Positions 56,196 through 64,000 of a DNA stretch of 64,000 bases are shown here, piece by piece; position 1 is the first letter of the stretch, and each line of letters begins with the position of its first letter. This stretch comes from Vallitaleaceae bacterium 9-2 (GTDB lineage: Bacteria; Bacillota; Clostridia; Lachnospirales; Vallitaleaceae), in contig CP121691.1 of the NCBI GenBank assembly GCA_038396585.1, positions 2,852,001-2,916,000 of the forward strand. Reading direction: 5' to 3'. Under the pieces are notes generated by a model. It ran no database searches. It saw nothing but the letters and a program-made list of their open reading frames with translations, and was not told the DNA's origin. A program made the position numbers and the translations under genes.

Positions 56196-56224
56196 ATTAT
56201 AACTTAATCTACTCTCCTTGTCAA
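56196..56224 (-). promoter_or_regulatory. Perfect-consensus promoter of greA-lysS
   Basis: The minus strand has TTGACA, a 17-bp spacer and TATAAT, all matching consensus, between dusB and greA. Confidence 0.85.
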
Positions 56225-56244
56225 ACCCTTATATAAAAACAGCT

Positions 56245-57201
56245 TTAGGCGTTTTTGAGCTGTTCTAAAATCTCATGAACATCTGCTATACTTTCAACCC
56301 GATTAATACCTGCTCGAATTTTCGTTGCATTTTTTAACCCTTTGGTATACCACGCAATATGCTTACGCATCTCTCGCATAGCAATGTATTCTCCTTTATA
56401 TTCAATCAACATTTGACTGTGTCGCTGAATCATTTGAATGACAGCATCAATCGTTGGAGGTATATATGTGCTCCCATCGATTGCAGCACTTAGTTCAGCA
56501 AAAATCCATGGGTTTCCCATCGCCGCACGTCCAACCATCACACCATCACATTTTGAATGTTCTAGCATCGCTTTTAGCGAATCCCCATCAACAACATCTC
56601 CATTACCGATAATAGGAATCGAGACACTTGCCTTAGCTTGGGCAATAACATCCCAATTAGCTGTACCACTATAATATTGTTCTCTGGTTCGTCCATGAAT
56701 CGTTACCATAGAGGCACCTTCTGTCTCAGCAATTTTACAGACTTCCACTGCATTAATCTGTTCTGGCGAAAACCCAGAACGAATTTTTATGCTTATCGGT
56801 TTATCTACTGCATTAACCAGCGCCTTAACAATAGCACCAATTTTTTTAGGGTCTTTCATAAGTGCTGATCCTTCACCGTTGTTTACAACTTTTGGTACCG
56901 GACAGCCCATATTGACATCAAAACAATAAATACCATCATGGTCAATCCTTTTAGCCATCTCACTGAGAATATAAGGATCATTGCCAAAAAGCTGTACCCC
57001 TACTTGTTCTTCGTCTTGACCTATTTCTAAGATAAGCTTTGATTTTTGATTGCCATAGCTAATTGCTTTGGCGCTGACCATCTCTGTAAAGGTTAATTCA
57101 CACCCTTGTTCTTGACATAATTGACGATATACGCGATCCGTCACGCCAGCCATTGGTCCTAACAACAGACCTTTTTTTAACTCAATGTTTCCGATTTTCA
57201 T
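56245..57201 (-). CDS. dusB: tRNA-dihydrouridine synthase
   Basis: This 318-residue flavoenzyme reduces uridine to dihydrouridine in tRNA. It has an FMN-binding TIM barrel with GPMAGVTDRVYRQLC, the catalytic Cys in DVNMGCPVPKVV (about residue 100), SGFSPEQINAVEVC and IGNGDVVDGDSL. It is 8 bp behind coaX. Confidence 0.95.
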   Translation of the reverse strand: MKIGNIELKKGLLLGPMAGVTDRVYRQLCQEQGCELTFTEMVSAKAISYGNQKSKLILEIGQDEEQVGVQLFGNDPYILSEMAKRIDHDGIYCFDVNMGCPVPKVVNNGEGSALMKDPKKIGAIVKALVNAVDKPISIKIRSGFSPEQINAVEVCKIAETEGASMVTIHGRTREQYYSGTANWDVIAQAKASVSIPIIGNGDVVDGDSLKAMLEHSKCDGVMVGRAAMGNPWIFAELSAAIDGSTYIPPTIDAVIQMIQRHSQMLIEYKGEYIAMREMRKHIAWYTKGLKNATKIRAGINRVESIADVHEILEQLKNA

Positions 57202-57209
57202 GGATTCTC

Positions 57210-57980
57210 CTACTTTTTAGCATTCTTCTCATATATATACTTTAATCCTTTTAAGGTTAATTCACTATCATATATCAAGTCATCATCCATAGAATCAATG
57301 ATGATGCGTCCAAGGCCTCCCGTTGCCACGACTTTCATCTCCATATTCATCTCTTTTTGGATTTGTTCAATGATGTATTTTACTTGTCCAATATAGCCAT
57401 AAACTAATCCTGCCTGCATACTTGTAATCGTATTTTTTGCAAGAATACTAGACGGTTTTTTAATTTCCACTTCCGGAAGTTTGGCTGTCTTTTTCCATAA
57501 TGAATCTGCAATAATACGAATACCCGGCGACGTTATTGCTGCTTCAAACACACCTTTTTCTGTCACAACATCATAGGTAGTTGCTGTCCCAAAATCAATA
57601 ATAATAATTGGTCCACCATACTCTTTATACCCTGCAACAGCATCCACGATTCGATCCGAACCGACTTCAGATGGGTTGTCCGTATGAATGGATATACCTG
57701 TTTTTATCCCCGGTCCCACAATCATAGGCTCTTTGTTCAAATACTTGCGTATACCATTGGTAAATGAATACATAATATCAGGGACAACTGACGATATAAT
57801 AACATCTTTGACCTCACGGGCATAGATTTTGAATTCTTTAAGTACCGTCACAATAAAGACTCCATACTCATCGGATGTCTTTTCTGACTGTGTTCGCATA
57901 CGAAAACGCGCAACGAGTTCCTCTTCTTTAAATACTCCAAATGTAATGTTGGTATTTCCAACATCAATGACTAACAACAT
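57210..57980 (-). CDS. coaX: Type III pantothenate kinase
   Basis: This enzyme starts CoA synthesis by phosphorylating pantothenate. It has 256 residues. The ASKHA motif [39 protein letters not shown] and TGGLGRII are typical of type III. It is next to a probable pantothenate uptake gene. Confidence 0.95.
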   Translation of the reverse strand: MLLVIDVGNTNITFGVFKEEELVARFRMRTQSEKTSDEYGVFIVTVLKEFKIYAREVKDVIISSVVPDIMYSFTNGIRKYLNKEPMIVGPGIKTGISIHTDNPSEVGSDRIVDAVAGYKEYGGPIIIIDFGTATTYDVVTEKGVFEAAITSPGIRIIADSLWKKTAKLPEVEIKKPSSILAKNTITSMQAGLVYGYIGQVKYIIEQIQKEMNMEMKVVATGGLGRIIIDSMDDDLIYDSELTLKGLKYIYEKNAKK

Positions 57981-58005
57981 GCTATCACTTCTTTCTATTT
58001 TTTTC

Positions 58006-58043
58006 TTAGAATAAGGAGAGTCAGATGACTCTCCTTATTCTAA
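58006..58043. other. 18-bp stem-loop between the ECF S-component gene and coaX
   Basis: An 18-bp perfect stem (58006-58023 with 58026-58043) has no U run on the minus strand. It lies 25 bp upstream of the coaX start codon. It may stabilise mRNA or attenuate between the two genes. Confidence 0.7.
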
Positions 58044-58065
58044 TTATACTTTACAGGTACTTCCT

Positions 58066-58677
58066 TTATTTTTTAATCAAGTTCGATTTATTGACCGCAA
58101 AATATGTCACCACAATCGCTGTTGTGATTACACCTGCAACAATAGCCTCTAACACTGCATTTGTTGTGATAATGGTAAAAAGCATTGCGCGAATGCCACC
58201 TGTTGTATCAATTCCATACATCTGCATCAAATCTTTTACATAAATAATGTAGAGCATAGAAAGTACTAAGATAGTATTGGTCATACTTCCAAAAATGCCG
58301 CCTACAGCCGCACTAATTGTTTGTCCGACTTTTTTGGACCCTGCAATTTTTTTTGTTAAGCTATAGGTATAGTAAGCGACAACACCTATGGCCATCCTTG
58401 GTAATACACTCACCAATGGATTAATAAATAGCGGGTCTAACGCTGTTACTGGCCGAGTCAACGCATTAAAAAGTGATATGATGCCCATAAAGGTTCCCAT
58501 TACTAAGCCGTATAAAGGACCTAAGACAATACCTGTGATAATGGTTGGCACATGAACAATTGTTGCACTAACACTTCCTAGGGGAACAAACCCTATGGGT
58601 GTCACCGACAAAATAAATGTAACGGCTAACATAACACCTAAAAAAGTGAGTCTCCTTGTTTCTGATCGAATATTCAT
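58066..58677 (-). CDS. ECF transporter S-component (likely pantothenate, PanT-like)
   Basis: This 203-residue membrane protein, with about six segments, is the substrate-binding subunit of an energy-coupling-factor vitamin importer. It needs the shared EcfAA'T module, which is not in the window. Its place beside coaX suggests pantothenate as substrate, which is inference. The start at 58677 follows AGGAGG. Confidence 0.82.
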   Translation of the reverse strand: MNIRSETRRLTFLGVMLAVTFILSVTPIGFVPLGSVSATIVHVPTIITGIVLGPLYGLVMGTFMGIISLFNALTRPVTALDPLFINPLVSVLPRMAIGVVAYYTYSLTKKIAGSKKVGQTISAAVGGIFGSMTNTILVLSMLYIIYVKDLMQMYGIDTTGGIRAMLFTIITTNAVLEAIVAGVITTAIVVTYFAVNKSNLIKK

Positions 58678-58736
58678 AATTTCCTCCTGTTCTCGTTCCA
58701 TAATGGATACAAGACATATTAATAAAGTACCTAATT

Positions 58737-58764
58737 ATTATAACAAAAATCTTAAAAAAAACAA
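58737..58764 (-). promoter_or_regulatory. Promoter of the ECF-coaX unit
   Basis: TTGTTT, a 16-bp spacer and TATAAT with extended TGT, overlapping the 3' end of the preceding gene. Confidence 0.6.
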
Positions 58765-59093
58765 TTGTAAAATTCTTGAAGTGCATCAAACAGTTCTTCT
58801 TTTTCAATGAGATACTGTTTGATTTTTAAATGGGAACCAATCTCATCGTGATACCCATCAAAATCTTTAACCTTTGATTTGATAAACAATTGTCCGTCAA
58901 CGTCAAATCCCATAATGAGCATACCGCCCACTTCTTCTGTATGCATAACCATCATAATTTGAATTTCTTTTTGAATGGCTTCAGGCAACGCATCAAAATC
59001 TTCGTTAAAATAATATAATTTGTCATAGCTATTGGATACAGCTAAAATAACCCCCTGATCATACTGCGCATTGTCCATAAAATATTCTTCCAT
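58752..59093 (-). CDS. Small conserved protein (DUF6145-like)
   Basis: This 113-residue acidic, soluble protein resembles DUF6145-type proteins from Lachnospirales, which I recall rather than tested. Motifs seen are ANSYDKLYYF-like (SNSYDKLYYFNEDFDALP), HTEEVGGMLI and DEIGSHL. The function is unknown. It is 15 bp behind birA, and the two genes are often adjacent in this group. Confidence 0.7.
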   Translation of the reverse strand: MEEYFMDNAQYDQGVILAVSNSYDKLYYFNEDFDALPEAIQKEIQIMMVMHTEEVGGMLIMGFDVDGQLFIKSKVKDFDGYHDEIGSHLKIKQYLIEKEELFDALQEFYNCFF

Positions 59094-59108
59094 TGTTATA
59101 CAACCTTT

Positions 59109-60098
59109 CTATACATACCCATAAATTCCTCGAACCGATACTTCGCCTGAATTGACTTTGATCGTCTCTCCTTGAGTATTTAATACTAACAGTTCACCAT
59201 ACTTTGTAATCCCTTTTCCTATTCCTGTAAAAGAATGGGATTGCCCTTCAATACGAATATCGCCTTTTACATTAAGGCAAAGCTGTTCATATTCTTCTTG
59301 CATAAATGCTAAGTCTTTTGTTTTTAAAAACATATCCATCGCCCCCATAAATTCTGAAGCAAATAACTGAATATACTCCAATCGATCGAATGTAAACTTT
59401 TTAGACGTACAAGCCAATGTCAACGATGTTGCTTTTTCTTGAAGTTCTGGTGGAAAACTCTCCTGAGATACATTCATGCCAACGCCAACAACTAAGTAGT
59501 TGATTGCATCAATCTCTGCACTCATTTCCGTTAATATTCCAGCCACTTTTTTTCCTTGAATCACAAGATCATTGGGCCATTTTATCCTTGCATCCACATC
59601 ATACAAACGATTAAGTGTCTTAGCAAGCGCCAGTCCGGCAATAAGTGTAACCATGGATGCTTCAGAAGGCATAATCTCAAGACGTAACAATAAGCTTACA
59701 TAGCATCCGCTATCTTTTGGTGATTGCCATGCTCTTCCTCGGCGTCCGCGTCCGGCTGTCTGTTCTCGGGCTACAAAGCATCCATTCCCTGATACTTGCT
59801 CTGCCTTACGTTTTGCTTCAAGGTTTGTCGAATCCAGGGACTCATCAAGCTGAACATAAGTAAATCCATAGGCTCTAAGGGCGTGTAGCAATTGACTTTT
59901 TGAAAGCAAATTCGGTTCTTTGATAAGTCGATACCCTTTATTGCTTACAGAATCAATCTGATAGCCTTCCTCCTTTAGCCGTTTGATATTTTTCCATATC
60001 GCTGTACGACTAATTCCGATGAGCTGACTCATCTTTTCCCCTGATATATATGTGCTTGCATTCATCAGCAAGTCAAGTATTTTATCTTTGTTTTTCAT
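59109..60098 (-). CDS. birA: Bifunctional biotin ligase and biotin repressor
   Basis: This 329-residue enzyme attaches biotin to carboxylases. The N-terminal winged helix-turn-helix (about 5-60, SQLIGISRTAIWKNIKRLKEEGY) shows it can also repress biotin genes. The ligase motif GRGRRGRAWQSP (about 113-124) and KWPNDLVIQGKKVAGIL follow, then a C-terminal SH3-like domain. It sits 6 bp after the amidase gene. Confidence 0.95.
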   Translation of the reverse strand: MKNKDKILDLLMNASTYISGEKMSQLIGISRTAIWKNIKRLKEEGYQIDSVSNKGYRLIKEPNLLSKSQLLHALRAYGFTYVQLDESLDSTNLEAKRKAEQVSGNGCFVAREQTAGRGRRGRAWQSPKDSGCYVSLLLRLEIMPSEASMVTLIAGLALAKTLNRLYDVDARIKWPNDLVIQGKKVAGILTEMSAEIDAINYLVVGVGMNVSQESFPPELQEKATSLTLACTSKKFTFDRLEYIQLFASEFMGAMDMFLKTKDLAFMQEEYEQLCLNVKGDIRIEGQSHSFTGIGKGITKYGELLVLNTQGETIKVNSGEVSVRGIYGYV

Positions 60099-60104
60099 AT
60101 CTTC

Positions 60105-62411
60105 TTACTTTCTTCCCGTTGGATAAAGGCGGAAGGTTTCTAGAATCGATAGTTCAATCCCTTTCGCTATTTCATCATAATAACTTTGGTCTGTCAGTAT
60201 TTTCAAATCTTCTGGATTACTCATATAGCCCATTTCTAAAATAACTGCGGGCATATTGGTTCCATTTAGGACATAAAGATTATCCCGTTGCTTAATTTTG
60301 TAATCCGGGAAAAGCGTATTTGCTGTGAAGGTGCGTTGAACCACCTCAGCCAGTTCAAAAGCATTTAATCCCGGTGTATCGCCTCCAGGTAAATACAACG
60401 TCTCCGTACCTCGGTATGAGGATTGCTTAAATGTGTTCGAATGAATACTTAAAAAGAAATCAGCTTCAACTTCATTGGCTAATACGCATCGTTGCTCAAG
60501 TGAAGGGCGAACGTCTGAAAGTCGCGTATAATAAACTTTGATATCCGGGTGTTGATCAAGGAGTTTTTTTAGTTCTAATGTAACACCAAGATTAATGTCC
60601 TTCTCATGATATTGACCTCCAGCTGCTAGCGCTCCCGGATCATTACCACCATGTCCTGCGTCGATGACGATGACTTTTTCATAGAGTTCTGTCGGCTTAT
60701 ACGCTTTAATGGCAATACCTTTTTCATCTTCTTGAACTCTAAATTCATAAATAGTCGCTGTTTTAATAGTCACTTCTGTATCTCCGGACGCGTTTAATTT
60801 CACACTAATATTATCAATAATACCGTCATTGACTTTGACTAAACCACTACCAAAGTGAGAGCGATAATCCCCAGGTATCGTTATGATATATTCTCGGTCT
60901 TGGTATCGATCGGTGTATTTGACTCCATCAACTTCTTCTATATCTTTTTCAATGATAACCGTTGGGACATCATCTGTACGATCATAAGCAATGTGTTCAT
61001 ATTCCGGCTCCATAATCTGCACACGTGTCGTCTGCCCATCTAGTTCTACAATCTCATAGTCCGGCTGACCATCAACATCCAAAACAATCCGTGTTGTTGT
61101 CGCATCAAACTGTGACGTTCGAATGTTGGTAACATATTGTCCCTCGGCATCAGCCTCTTGATATCCAAAAGGCGTTACAGTATTTGGAATGTCAAAGACA
61201 ATTCTTGATGGATTGCTTAAACGAAAAGCTTGAACACCTCGCGCATTAACTCCACCAATTTCAACAAAATCGCCCTTTTCATTTTGCCCTAGCGTAATAT
61301 TAGCAATGGAACTATTCATCGGTTTTACGTATATTTGATTTCGCTCCGGGTTTAAGCTTACAAAAAATTGATATCCTGATTCTTTTAAATCAAAAACAAT
61401 TTTTCCATACGCTGTACCGTCTTCATCCGTATGTCGCCCCATACGAATTTCATCGGCAATGGGATTACGCTGATAATCTATATTCATACTCGAGCGGTCA
61501 AAGTCCGCATTTTCCACTTCGAGTATATATTTGCCTTCCCACATATAATCTTGTATATCCGTAATTTTACCATCAACATTGATGGTAAAATATAATGCGT
61601 CCATATCAAAATCAACATCTTTAATATACGCGAGTGGATGTTTTTCTCTTTTAATGGTCTCAATCGTTTGTCCATCCTCATCACCTTTAAAGACAACAGG
61701 ATTATTCGACAAGTCTGTCGGCAACGGCCGTTTTGCATTATTCCCGTCAATACGGTCTACACTCTCTTCACCTAAATCACTAGGTTTTGAAGGTGTTAAT
61801 TCCTCGTCAATGGTCTCATCCTCATCAAGCACACCTTCGTTGTCTATCTGTCCATCATCAACACCGTCATTTGGTGCTTTTGTCGCAAATGTGCTAATCA
61901 GTGCTGTATAGGTCGTCGGATCCCAGTCCACATTAAAACCCAGATTTTCAGATACAAATCGAAGAGGAATCATTGTCTTGGCATTGTCCTTGCTTCGATC
62001 ACGAATAAGTTTTGCCGGCATGTCCAGGGGAATTTCTTCACCGTTCACCGTGGCAATGTTTGAATCAATCTTTAATTCGACGGTTGTATCTTCATATGTT
62101 ATCCGTATTTCTTGTGTCTTTGTATCCCACTTTACTTCGCCACCAATCGCCCGACTCTCAAATACTTCTCGAACCGGCACTAGCGTATGGGAAGTGGAGG
62201 AAGCAATATCGTTAAACAATATTGCCGGCATATCTCCTGTCTCTAAGCGTGTTCCATCAATGGATAATGTGACTAGGCGATTACGGTATTTGTAAATCTG
62301 TCCGTCAAATTCAAGAAACAAATTTTCTGCATAGTCCCCTGCGTCCACATATATAACTTGAGTACTCATAACAATAAGCATTACGAGCACTCCTATAATT
62401 CGATATTTCAT
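60105..62411 (-). CDS. N-acetylmuramoyl-L-alanine amidase with copper-amine-oxidase-like and AMIN domains
   Basis: This 768-residue exported enzyme cuts the stem peptide from wall glycan. It has a signal peptide (about 1-25). The N-terminal substrate-binding part includes a copper-amine-oxidase N-terminal-like domain (about 85-170, MIPLRFVSENLGFNVDWD). AMIN domains (about 265-480) bind the wall. The C-terminal Amidase_3 domain (about 585-760) has zinc ligands in VIDAGHGGNDPG, QYHEKDIN and SIHSN, with catalytic Glu in VILEMGYMSN. It is transcribed with the genes for Gx and birA. Confidence 0.93.
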   Translation of the reverse strand: MKYRIIGVLVMLIVMSTQVIYVDAGDYAENLFLEFDGQIYKYRNRLVTLSIDGTRLETGDMPAILFNDIASSTSHTLVPVREVFESRAIGGEVKWDTKTQEIRITYEDTTVELKIDSNIATVNGEEIPLDMPAKLIRDRSKDNAKTMIPLRFVSENLGFNVDWDPTTYTALISTFATKAPNDGVDDGQIDNEGVLDEDETIDEELTPSKPSDLGEESVDRIDGNNAKRPLPTDLSNNPVVFKGDEDGQTIETIKREKHPLAYIKDVDFDMDALYFTINVDGKITDIQDYMWEGKYILEVENADFDRSSMNIDYQRNPIADEIRMGRHTDEDGTAYGKIVFDLKESGYQFFVSLNPERNQIYVKPMNSSIANITLGQNEKGDFVEIGGVNARGVQAFRLSNPSRIVFDIPNTVTPFGYQEADAEGQYVTNIRTSQFDATTTRIVLDVDGQPDYEIVELDGQTTRVQIMEPEYEHIAYDRTDDVPTVIIEKDIEEVDGVKYTDRYQDREYIITIPGDYRSHFGSGLVKVNDGIIDNISVKLNASGDTEVTIKTATIYEFRVQEDEKGIAIKAYKPTELYEKVIVIDAGHGGNDPGALAAGGQYHEKDINLGVTLELKKLLDQHPDIKVYYTRLSDVRPSLEQRCVLANEVEADFFLSIHSNTFKQSSYRGTETLYLPGGDTPGLNAFELAEVVQRTFTANTLFPDYKIKQRDNLYVLNGTNMPAVILEMGYMSNPEDLKILTDQSYYDEIAKGIELSILETFRLYPTGRK

Positions 62412-62430
62412 AGAAATGTTCTCCTTAAGG

Positions 62431-62958
62431 TCAACTGTTAAATCTAAAAATAACTTTTACATGCTTGATGAAATACATCGATGTGATTCCTACAAAAATA
62501 CCCGTAAGAATACCTGCAACCATTAATATTGGCGCATAATATAATGCGATGGTTGTTCGTCCTGTAATAACGCTAAGCACAAGCAATTGACCTACATTAT
62601 GCAATACGCCTCCAAGAACACTAATTCCAATGGTACTCACATATTTTTTAAAAAAGTGATAAACAAACACCATGCCTAAACTACTTAATACACCACCTGC
62701 TAAACTATAAAAAAAGCTCATCATGCTTCCGATAATGAGCGCCGTTAATAAAATACGACTAATCACAATCAAGAACACTTCACTTTTTTTAAAGTACACT
62801 ACACAGGTTACTGTAATTATATTGGCGAGTCCTAGCTTCATGCCCGGTACATTATAGGGCAATGGAATGAAGCGCTCAAAATAGCTTAGTGCCATAGCTA
62901 AGCTAATAAGTAGCCCCATATAAACAATTTTTCTGGCTTTATTGTGAGATGACATCAA
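62431..62958 (-). CDS. Gx transporter-type membrane protein (Hpre_diP_synt_I family)
   Basis: This 175-residue polytopic membrane protein (about five to six segments) belongs to the Gx transporter family, also called heptaprenyl diphosphate synthase component I in older annotation. Motifs include LPYNVPGMKLGLANIITV and GGVLHNVGQLLV. It overlaps the NusG-II gene by 20 bp, as in related genomes. A role in transport is suggested but not proven. Confidence 0.88.
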   Translation of the reverse strand: MMSSHNKARKIVYMGLLISLAMALSYFERFIPLPYNVPGMKLGLANIITVTCVVYFKKSEVFLIVISRILLTALIIGSMMSFFYSLAGGVLSSLGMVFVYHFFKKYVSTIGISVLGGVLHNVGQLLVLSVITGRTTIALYYAPILMVAGILTGIFVGITSMYFIKHVKVIFRFNS

Positions 62959-63301
62959 TATCCCCTCCTTCGCCGATAATTTCTACTGTGAATCGGTTCG
63001 GAACGCATACAAGAGCCTCTCTAGCCTTTGTTGCATCTTTTGTGTTCACACAAATTTGGTCACGACAGTCTGCAGCAATAATGCTAGCACTGCCATCATG
63101 AATATGTAAATGGTTAAATCCATATTCCGTATGATATTCTTTATCGACCTCATCTTCTAGGTTAAAACGATCCACCACTTCGCCGTCAATACGTACTTCT
63201 ACGATTAGCACATCATCTTCACCTTGACGCCCATTATATGTATACACACTAATAATGCCTATAATGATGAGGGCAAAAATAACGAGGTCACCTTTTTTCA
63301 T
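62939..63301 (-). CDS. NusG domain II-containing protein
   Basis: This 120-residue protein has an N-terminal membrane segment (about 5-23) and an extracellular NusG domain II with the pattern GSASIIAADCRDQICVNTKDA and an ALVCVPNRF end. The paired Cys may bind a metal or cofactor. The function is unknown, although it is almost always found with a Gx transporter. It overlaps the hydrolase gene by 14 bp. Confidence 0.9.
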   Translation of the reverse strand: MKKGDLVIFALIIIGIISVYTYNGRQGEDDVLIVEVRIDGEVVDRFNLEDEVDKEYHTEYGFNHLHIHDGSASIIAADCRDQICVNTKDATKAREALVCVPNRFTVEIIGEGGDIDVISQ

Positions 63302-64000
63302 CCTGCTTCCCTTCTATTAAGTTCAATACAAGCTCATAAATTTCTTCTTTGTTAATCTCATTGAGAATTTCATGACGTGCATTTGCAACACTTTTTAAAT
63401 CCACATCATAACCTAAGCGTTTATACATATTATAAACACTCGTAACGCCTTCCATAAACTGTCCCACAGGGTCCATATCCCCTGAAATCAATGCAATAGG
63501 AATATGTGGAGTTTTTATGATATTCTCTTCATTTGAGACATAATCCAAGCCTTTGGCAAATTCTTTGTAAAACCGTGGTGAATATTGGTACCCGCATAAT
63601 GGACTGTTAATGTACCAGTCCACCACTTTTTTATCACGTGACAACCAATCAAATTCTGTAGCGGCAGGCTCAAAGGTTTTGTTCATTCTTCCAACAAACA
63701 AATAATCTAAAGCCTTATTGCGTATAGAGGGCGCAACCGCTTCGCATGCTGCACTTAAAATGGCTCCGGCTTTATTTTCCAATAAATGTGAGTGCACAGT
63801 TCCCATAATAATTGCTCGGTCCACTTCTTCGCCATAAACTGTCAGATAATAGCGTAGCAGTACTGATCCCATTGAGTGTCCCAACATAATATGAGCCGTC
63901 TCTGGTTCGTTAGATTTTATGAATTTTTGCACATGATGAATATCTTCAATCATGTCTTCCCATGTATCATTGGTGAAGATACCTACGCGTTCATTTCTTT
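63288..64000 (-). CDS. Alpha/beta hydrolase, lysophospholipase type (5' end outside window)
   Basis: The visible part, about 237 residues, has the nucleophile elbow GHSMG (Ser), then a cap region and a conserved Asp (ISGDMDPVG) and His (ANARHEILNE). The frame continues to the window edge, reading GIFTNDTWEDM before the first internal ATG at 63953, so that ATG is not the true start. It is first of the visible operon. The substrate is probably a lipid or ester, but unknown. Confidence 0.85.
   Translation of the reverse strand, partial: RNERVGIFTNDTWEDMIEDIHHVQKFIKSNEPETAHIMLGHSMGSVLLRYYLTVYGEEVDRAIIMGTVHSHLLENKAGAILSAACEAVAPSIRNKALDYLFVGRMNKTFEPAATEFDWLSRDKKVVDWYINSPLCGYQYSPRFYKEFAKGLDYVSNEENIIKTPHIPIALISGDMDPVGQFMEGVTSVYNMYKRLGYDVDLKSVANARHEILNEINKEEIYELVLNLIEGKQDEKR

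Overview
The window is about 64 kb of low-GC DNA from a Gram-positive, Clostridia-type bacterium, most like the order Lachnospirales. The evidence is strong AGGAGG-type ribosome binding sites, TTGACA/TATAAT promoters, S-layer-homology and LPXTG/sortase surface proteins, lipoproteins, a PTS with HPr kinase, and small conserved neighbours (NusG domain II protein, Gx-type transporter, a DUF6145-like protein) typical of that group. No rRNA, CRISPR array, insertion sequence or prophage was seen. One tRNA gene, tRNA-Ser(CGA), is present. Most genes are on the minus strand.

Layout. 1-5 kb: a ribose/galactose-type sugar ABC transporter (permease, double ATPase, binding lipoprotein) with a divergent LacI regulator. 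5-20.7 kb: tRNA-Ser, a cytosolic GH13 alpha-glucan hydrolase, a DinG/XPD-type helicase carrying a Cas4-like nuclease domain, glucokinase, HPr kinase, uvrC, a catalytically gutted LacZ-like protein, a PspC protein, a VanY-type carboxypeptidase, argC and an FGGY sugar kinase. 20.8-26.1 kb: two tandem paralogous SLH proteins and a 910-residue exported protein of unknown function. 26.2-34 kb: a ferritin-like protein, then a five-gene PTS operon (GH4 phospho-glucosidase, PHP-type hydrolase, EIIBC, cytoplasmic sulfatase, EIIA) with a divergent RpiR regulator.

34-45 kb is the most interesting region. It is a surface-adhesion island: two paralogous 310-residue XRE-TPR regulators, a transglutaminase-like exported protein under a class I cyclic-di-GMP riboswitch, a class D-like sortase, a 1787-residue LPATG adhesin and a REC-GGDEF-hemerythrin protein predicted to make c-di-GMP. 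The same 15-bp sequence, GGAACAAYTGTTACT, lies 74-85 bp upstream of three of its transcription units. I infer one circuit in which peptide-sensor-like regulators and c-di-GMP together control cell-surface assembly.

45-64 kb is mostly housekeeping: a methyltransferase; glmS and glmM; cdaR and cdaA (c-di-AMP synthesis) with two uncharacterised membrane proteins; a membrane-anchored MerR regulator; lysS, greA, dusB and coaX with an ECF S-component; birA; a wall amidase; and a Gx/NusG-II/hydrolase operon whose first gene runs off the right edge.
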